Of a stretch of 64,000 nucleotides of DNA, positions 60,522-64,000 are shown in pieces. The stretch lies in assembly GCA_028532985.1 (NCBI GenBank), contig JANCIK010000011.1, positions 2,418,001-2,482,000 of the forward strand. The letters are read 5' to 3'. This DNA comes from Stropharia rugosoannulata. Taxonomy: Eukaryota > Basidiomycota > Agaricomycetes > Agaricales > Strophariaceae. Below the pieces are notes generated by a model. It did not search any database, was not told the DNA's origin, and worked only from the letters and a program-made list of their open reading frames with translations. Numbering within the stretch: the first letter of the stretch is position 1; each line of letters starts with the position of its first letter. The position numbers were made by a program, and so were the translations under genes.

Positions 60522-63500
60522 ATGTTTAAGACAGCGGCGACAAAGATCGCCCATAATTCGACTTTGCCAGCCTTGGGCGGGAACCAAGATTTGCGGCCCT
60601 TGCAGGACTTGATTACAGCTGAAAAATCAGTGCTCATAGCGTATGCATTCATCTCTATCAACTTGAATTATATTCGAGGATTGTTGCAGGTTACAGAAAC
60701 TCAGCGTTGATTATTCTAAGGCTTCCGAGGCATTACGAACTTGGGGATTGAATGAGGGGGACGACTTAGGGGTGAGGAATCCGCTTATCTCGTTACAATG
60801 GTATTAACGACGGTGTAGGATATACTGAGTGCCTCGACGACCATCTTGAACCATTTTTCGTCTGCATTGTCTCAATATGCAAGTCATGGGCACACTATGC
60901 GAGAGCAGCTCAAGGCCATACGAACCAGAGAAGAAGCGCTCGAAGATCTCAAGCGGAGGCGGCGCAGTGTCGCACGAAAGGCAGAGGATGCGGATAAAAA
61001 GCTGAGCAAGATGAGCCCGGAACACAAGAACCTTGTTATGCAGACCGAGACGCTGAACCGTCTACGTGATGAAATTCGGACGCTGGACTCGGACATAATG
61101 ACGGAGGAAGCTGCTATGGCAGATTTCAAACGAACGTCGACACGAATGTGGATGGGGCTCAAGTTTGGAGGTCTGTCTGAAATGTGCGAGAAGGGAGCCG
61201 TGAGTATTCGCGCTTGTTATATTTTTACCGTCCTCATCATGACTCTAGATCGTAGCAGAGTTCGGAAAGATGATTATTGGAGTGAGTCATTCAACATCAA
61301 TGAAAGTTCCACAAGTCGCCCAACTTTGCGATGGCTGAAATACAACCCAATCGTACTCCAATTATGCTGCCTGTCAAGCTTGTTGTCGCAGCTGTCAGGC
61401 CACTTGTAAGCTGGTAAATGTTTCGATTCGCAATACAGGCTACCTCGCTACTGCGAATCGAGACTGTCCCAGCATTTCAAGCGTCTTGATTTACTCTGGT
61501 ACTTCTGCCTAAAGTTGGGACTGGTCACTATGGTTGAACGGTCGTATGATGCAATTAACTTACTAATCATTTGTTACGTATAGGAAATTTCTGAGGAAAT
61601 AACGCAACCAGGCCTTCCTCGAAGTCTTTACTATGGACATAGCAAAACGGAAAATTACGTCGCTGAAGCACATCGCTGTATTAATGAAGTTACTCTCTCT
61701 ACTGTCCCATCGGTTGGATTCCGTGATCGCCGGCAATACGAACAGAGGCCTCAAGAACCTTCGTATCCACAGCCCGCTCTCGACGATTATAACATGAACT
61801 CCGGACCGTGGACGCCGACAGATGCCAACAAACCTCAACCACCACCTCCAGTACGCATCGGCGAAGACTACCCCTCTCAGAGAACATACCAGAATGTGGA
61901 ACCCATATCCCCAGCAAAAGAAGCATATTCGTCGTACCAATCTCCCGGCCCCCAACTTCCTAGTCTTCCCACACTTCCGAGGCTTTCAGCGGAAAAGCAG
62001 TCGTCCGATGACTTTGGTATGAACACGCGCACGCCTGGCTTGCTCGACAGTGCAGCGACTTCAGGCGGCCGATTTGCTACGTTCCCCGTTAAAAGGAACC
62101 TGGGAACCGGCTTGTCCGATCTCTCCTCTCCAGGATCGCGCAACGATCAAGAGGAGTCATTTTCAGCTTCAATTGCCGCAGCTCTGGATGGAAACTCCGA
62201 AAAAGCAGCGCAGCCTACGGAAAGTTCTCAGCCATCCTGGCTAGTCGGAAACAAAAGTTACGGTCAGGCTCCAGACTATTCCAAAGAGTCAGATAGTCCA
62301 GCTGCCGGTAATCTATCGGCCGGCCCACCTAATCAAACGCAGGAGGTTTGGGCAGGGCGAGAGAAATCTTATGGGGCGTCATACGATAATACTCCCACCA
62401 CACCCCACACGGCAACTCAACAGACATTCTCGACCTCGTCATCACTGCCTCCTCCTCCTCCCGGGGCTGCTCCACCGGACCTCTCCGATCCTTGGGCAAA
62501 CACTGGGCGCAATGAGTCTTTACAGCCCTCCGGCCACATGAGAAATGTCTCAGAGGTGTCTGGAAACGATGCATTGTTAGCGTATATGACAACTCCGCAC
62601 TCGGAGCCCCCGTCACCTATGGAGGCAAGGCATCCCACGGATGATAGCCTATCACCGCAAGTATACGAAGACGAACAGCAGCGGATCAGCCGGCATGTAC
62701 GATGGGGAGAGGTGCAGGACGTTGAACAAGAAATGATTGCCCGGCAGTCTTTGGAGCAGAATCGGCAAGACGGCAAAGGGGAGGCACCTAAGTCTCCGGC
62801 CATTGTGGTGGATCATGCGCCTACGCCGCAGGTTGATAACCGTAAGTGTTGAATACGCGTTTTTAATTAGCAGTTACTCAGTGAGACATCTTCTATAGCA
62901 CCTCCGGTTCCTGAACCCGCTGGTGAGCAAGAGAGGGAGACTTTCAGTCCTACTTCAAGCACTAGTAGTGGCGATGGCAACAAAAAGTCCAAATCGCATC
63001 GGGTGCCCCCTCCCACTTTCGAATCCGAACCCGAACCCGAACCCCAACAGGATGAACAAGCCCTCAACGCAGCGGCAGCTCGTGAAATAACGCGGGAATT
63101 GGAGGCTCTTAAGAATAGTCCACCAAAATCTCCTATGGAGACACAACAGTCATCCAGACAATCGCCAACAGAAGCGACTGCTGATCGTAGTCAACTACCT
63201 CCGCCACCGGTGTATAATGACCAAGCGTCTGATAATTCTTCACTTCCTCCCCCCTCTGCTCCCTTTGCTAATCGCGCTGTGTCCCCTTACCCGTACGGTG
63301 ATATCAATGTGTCTTCGACTCAATCGACACCTTACCTGGGGGGATATACAGGTGCTCAGAGTTACGCCCAGGCATATCAAGGCTCGTATGGTTCTGCACC
63401 TAGCTCTCCGGCTCAGGCATACGCTCAAGCATATCAAGCTTCTCAAGCACCCGATCCTCATCCAACTTCGACAATACCTCCCCGATTCCAAGCACTTAAT

Positions 63501-64000
63501 CAGGAGATGCAAGTACCGCCCCGGTTCCAGGGCAGAAATCACTCGCCCGGTTCAGCGAACTCGAACCAGCTCCCTCCTCGATTTCAGAACGCTGGTGCCG
63601 CCCCGATTCCGCCGACAATAACTCTGCCCGACCAGCAGCTTCCGCAGGACTCACGCTTCGGCCAGGGCGTGAGTCAGGACACTCCCCCATACCGCACACC
63701 GCCCGAGTATCCACGCCTGGGCAACGGCTCGCCATACACGCGATCGACGACCTCGCTTACTGCTGGGTCGCCAGTGGGTGGCAATGCTCCGCGCACGATC
63801 TCAGCGTCGGCATTCAAGAGGCCGCGCAACCAGAGCGTGGATAACCTGGGGGGTCAGGGTGATCCGTTCAAGAGGACGCTGCCGAGCTCGCCGTATCCTG
63901 CCAGCCGGGAGCGTGATATGAGCGCGGCTTCGGGGCTCCCTGCGGGCGCTGCTCCTGCTGCTCCTGCTAGTGGGGCGAGCCTCAACACGCTCCCTCCCGG
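60522..64000 (+). CDS. Eisosome core protein Pil1/Lsp1 homologue with long disordered tail (3' end outside window)
   Basis: Exons 60522-60640, 60690-60771, 60819-61199, 61249-61281, 61584-62841 and 62899 onward join in phase; about 990 residues are present and the frame is still open at 64000. The N-terminal 250 residues are a Pil1 BAR domain: MFKTAATKIAHNSTLPALGG, then RPLQDLITAEKSVLIALQKL, EALEDLKRRRRSVARKAED, KMSPEHKNLVMQTETLNRLR and MGLKFGGLSEMCEKGA. Pil1 proteins assemble on the plasma membrane and shape eisosomes (membrane furrows). Yeast Pil1 is about 340 residues. Here a Pro/Ser/Gln-rich tail of more than 700 residues follows, with PPRFQ repeated three times and an EPEPEP run. Long tails of this kind are usual for one of the basidiomycete Pil1 paralogues, as far as I recall. 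Confidence 0.92.

Overview
The window is nuclear DNA of a filamentous basidiomycete, most likely an agaricomycete. The evidence is: genes broken by many short introns (about 38-80 bases, GT-AG), long low-complexity Ser/Pro/Gln proteins, a GH55 beta-1,3-glucanase, an eisosome Pil1 protein with a long tail, and above all a complete KDZ transposase with its CxC cysteine cluster, a hallmark of agaricomycete genomes. No ribosomal RNA, tRNA or CRISPR array was seen.

Layout. 1.2-5.2 kb: a membrane-anchored coiled-coil/Gln-rich protein (+). 6.1-9.3 kb: a gamma-tubulin complex GCP2/Spc97 gene (+). 9.7-10.8 kb: a CUE-domain ER protein like Cue1 (-). 11.1-11.9 kb: a Kre9/Knh1-like GPI protein (+). 12.8-14.7 kb: mitochondrial dihydrolipoyl dehydrogenase (+). 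15.2-22.0 kb: a locally duplicated set of an alpha/beta hydrolase (two copies, opposite strands) and a SAM methyltransferase (two copies), with a Bet1-type SNARE between them. 22.8-27.6 kb: a 1392-residue conserved fungal protein with an F-box-like region (-). 28.5-29.2 kb: a small cytosolic protein (+). 30.1-30.9 kb: a secreted Cys-rich protein (+).

31.1-51.5 kb is the accessory part. It holds a row of MFS drug/polyamine transporters of one family, all on the - strand: two intact tandem copies (A, B), then the 3' half of a third (C, ending at about 38.56 kb). The 5' half of a transporter (D) lies at 50.4-51.5 kb, in the same orientation. C and D are complementary halves, and the 11.9 kb between them is mobile DNA. 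I read this as one transporter split by an insertion. The insert carries a KDZ transposase, a tiny three-exon gene, a divergent protein with two SUMO-interaction-like motifs, a basic/Ser-acidic protein, a viroplasmin (RNase H1 N-terminal-like) protein and a protein with a helix ending in WFQNN. The part from about 38.8 to 45.8 kb is bounded by short repeat arrays in opposite orientation.

52.3-55.9 kb: GH55 glucanase (+). 56.9-57.8 kb: conserved fungal protein of unknown role (-). 58.76-59.64 kb: a giant, nearly perfect inverted repeat (421-base arms, 37-base loop). 60.5-64 kb: eisosome Pil1 homologue (+), running off the window.

Gene models were spliced by eye from reading frames, GT-AG sites and remembered family sequences. 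Exon edges were checked for phase in most genes; weak ones are marked.
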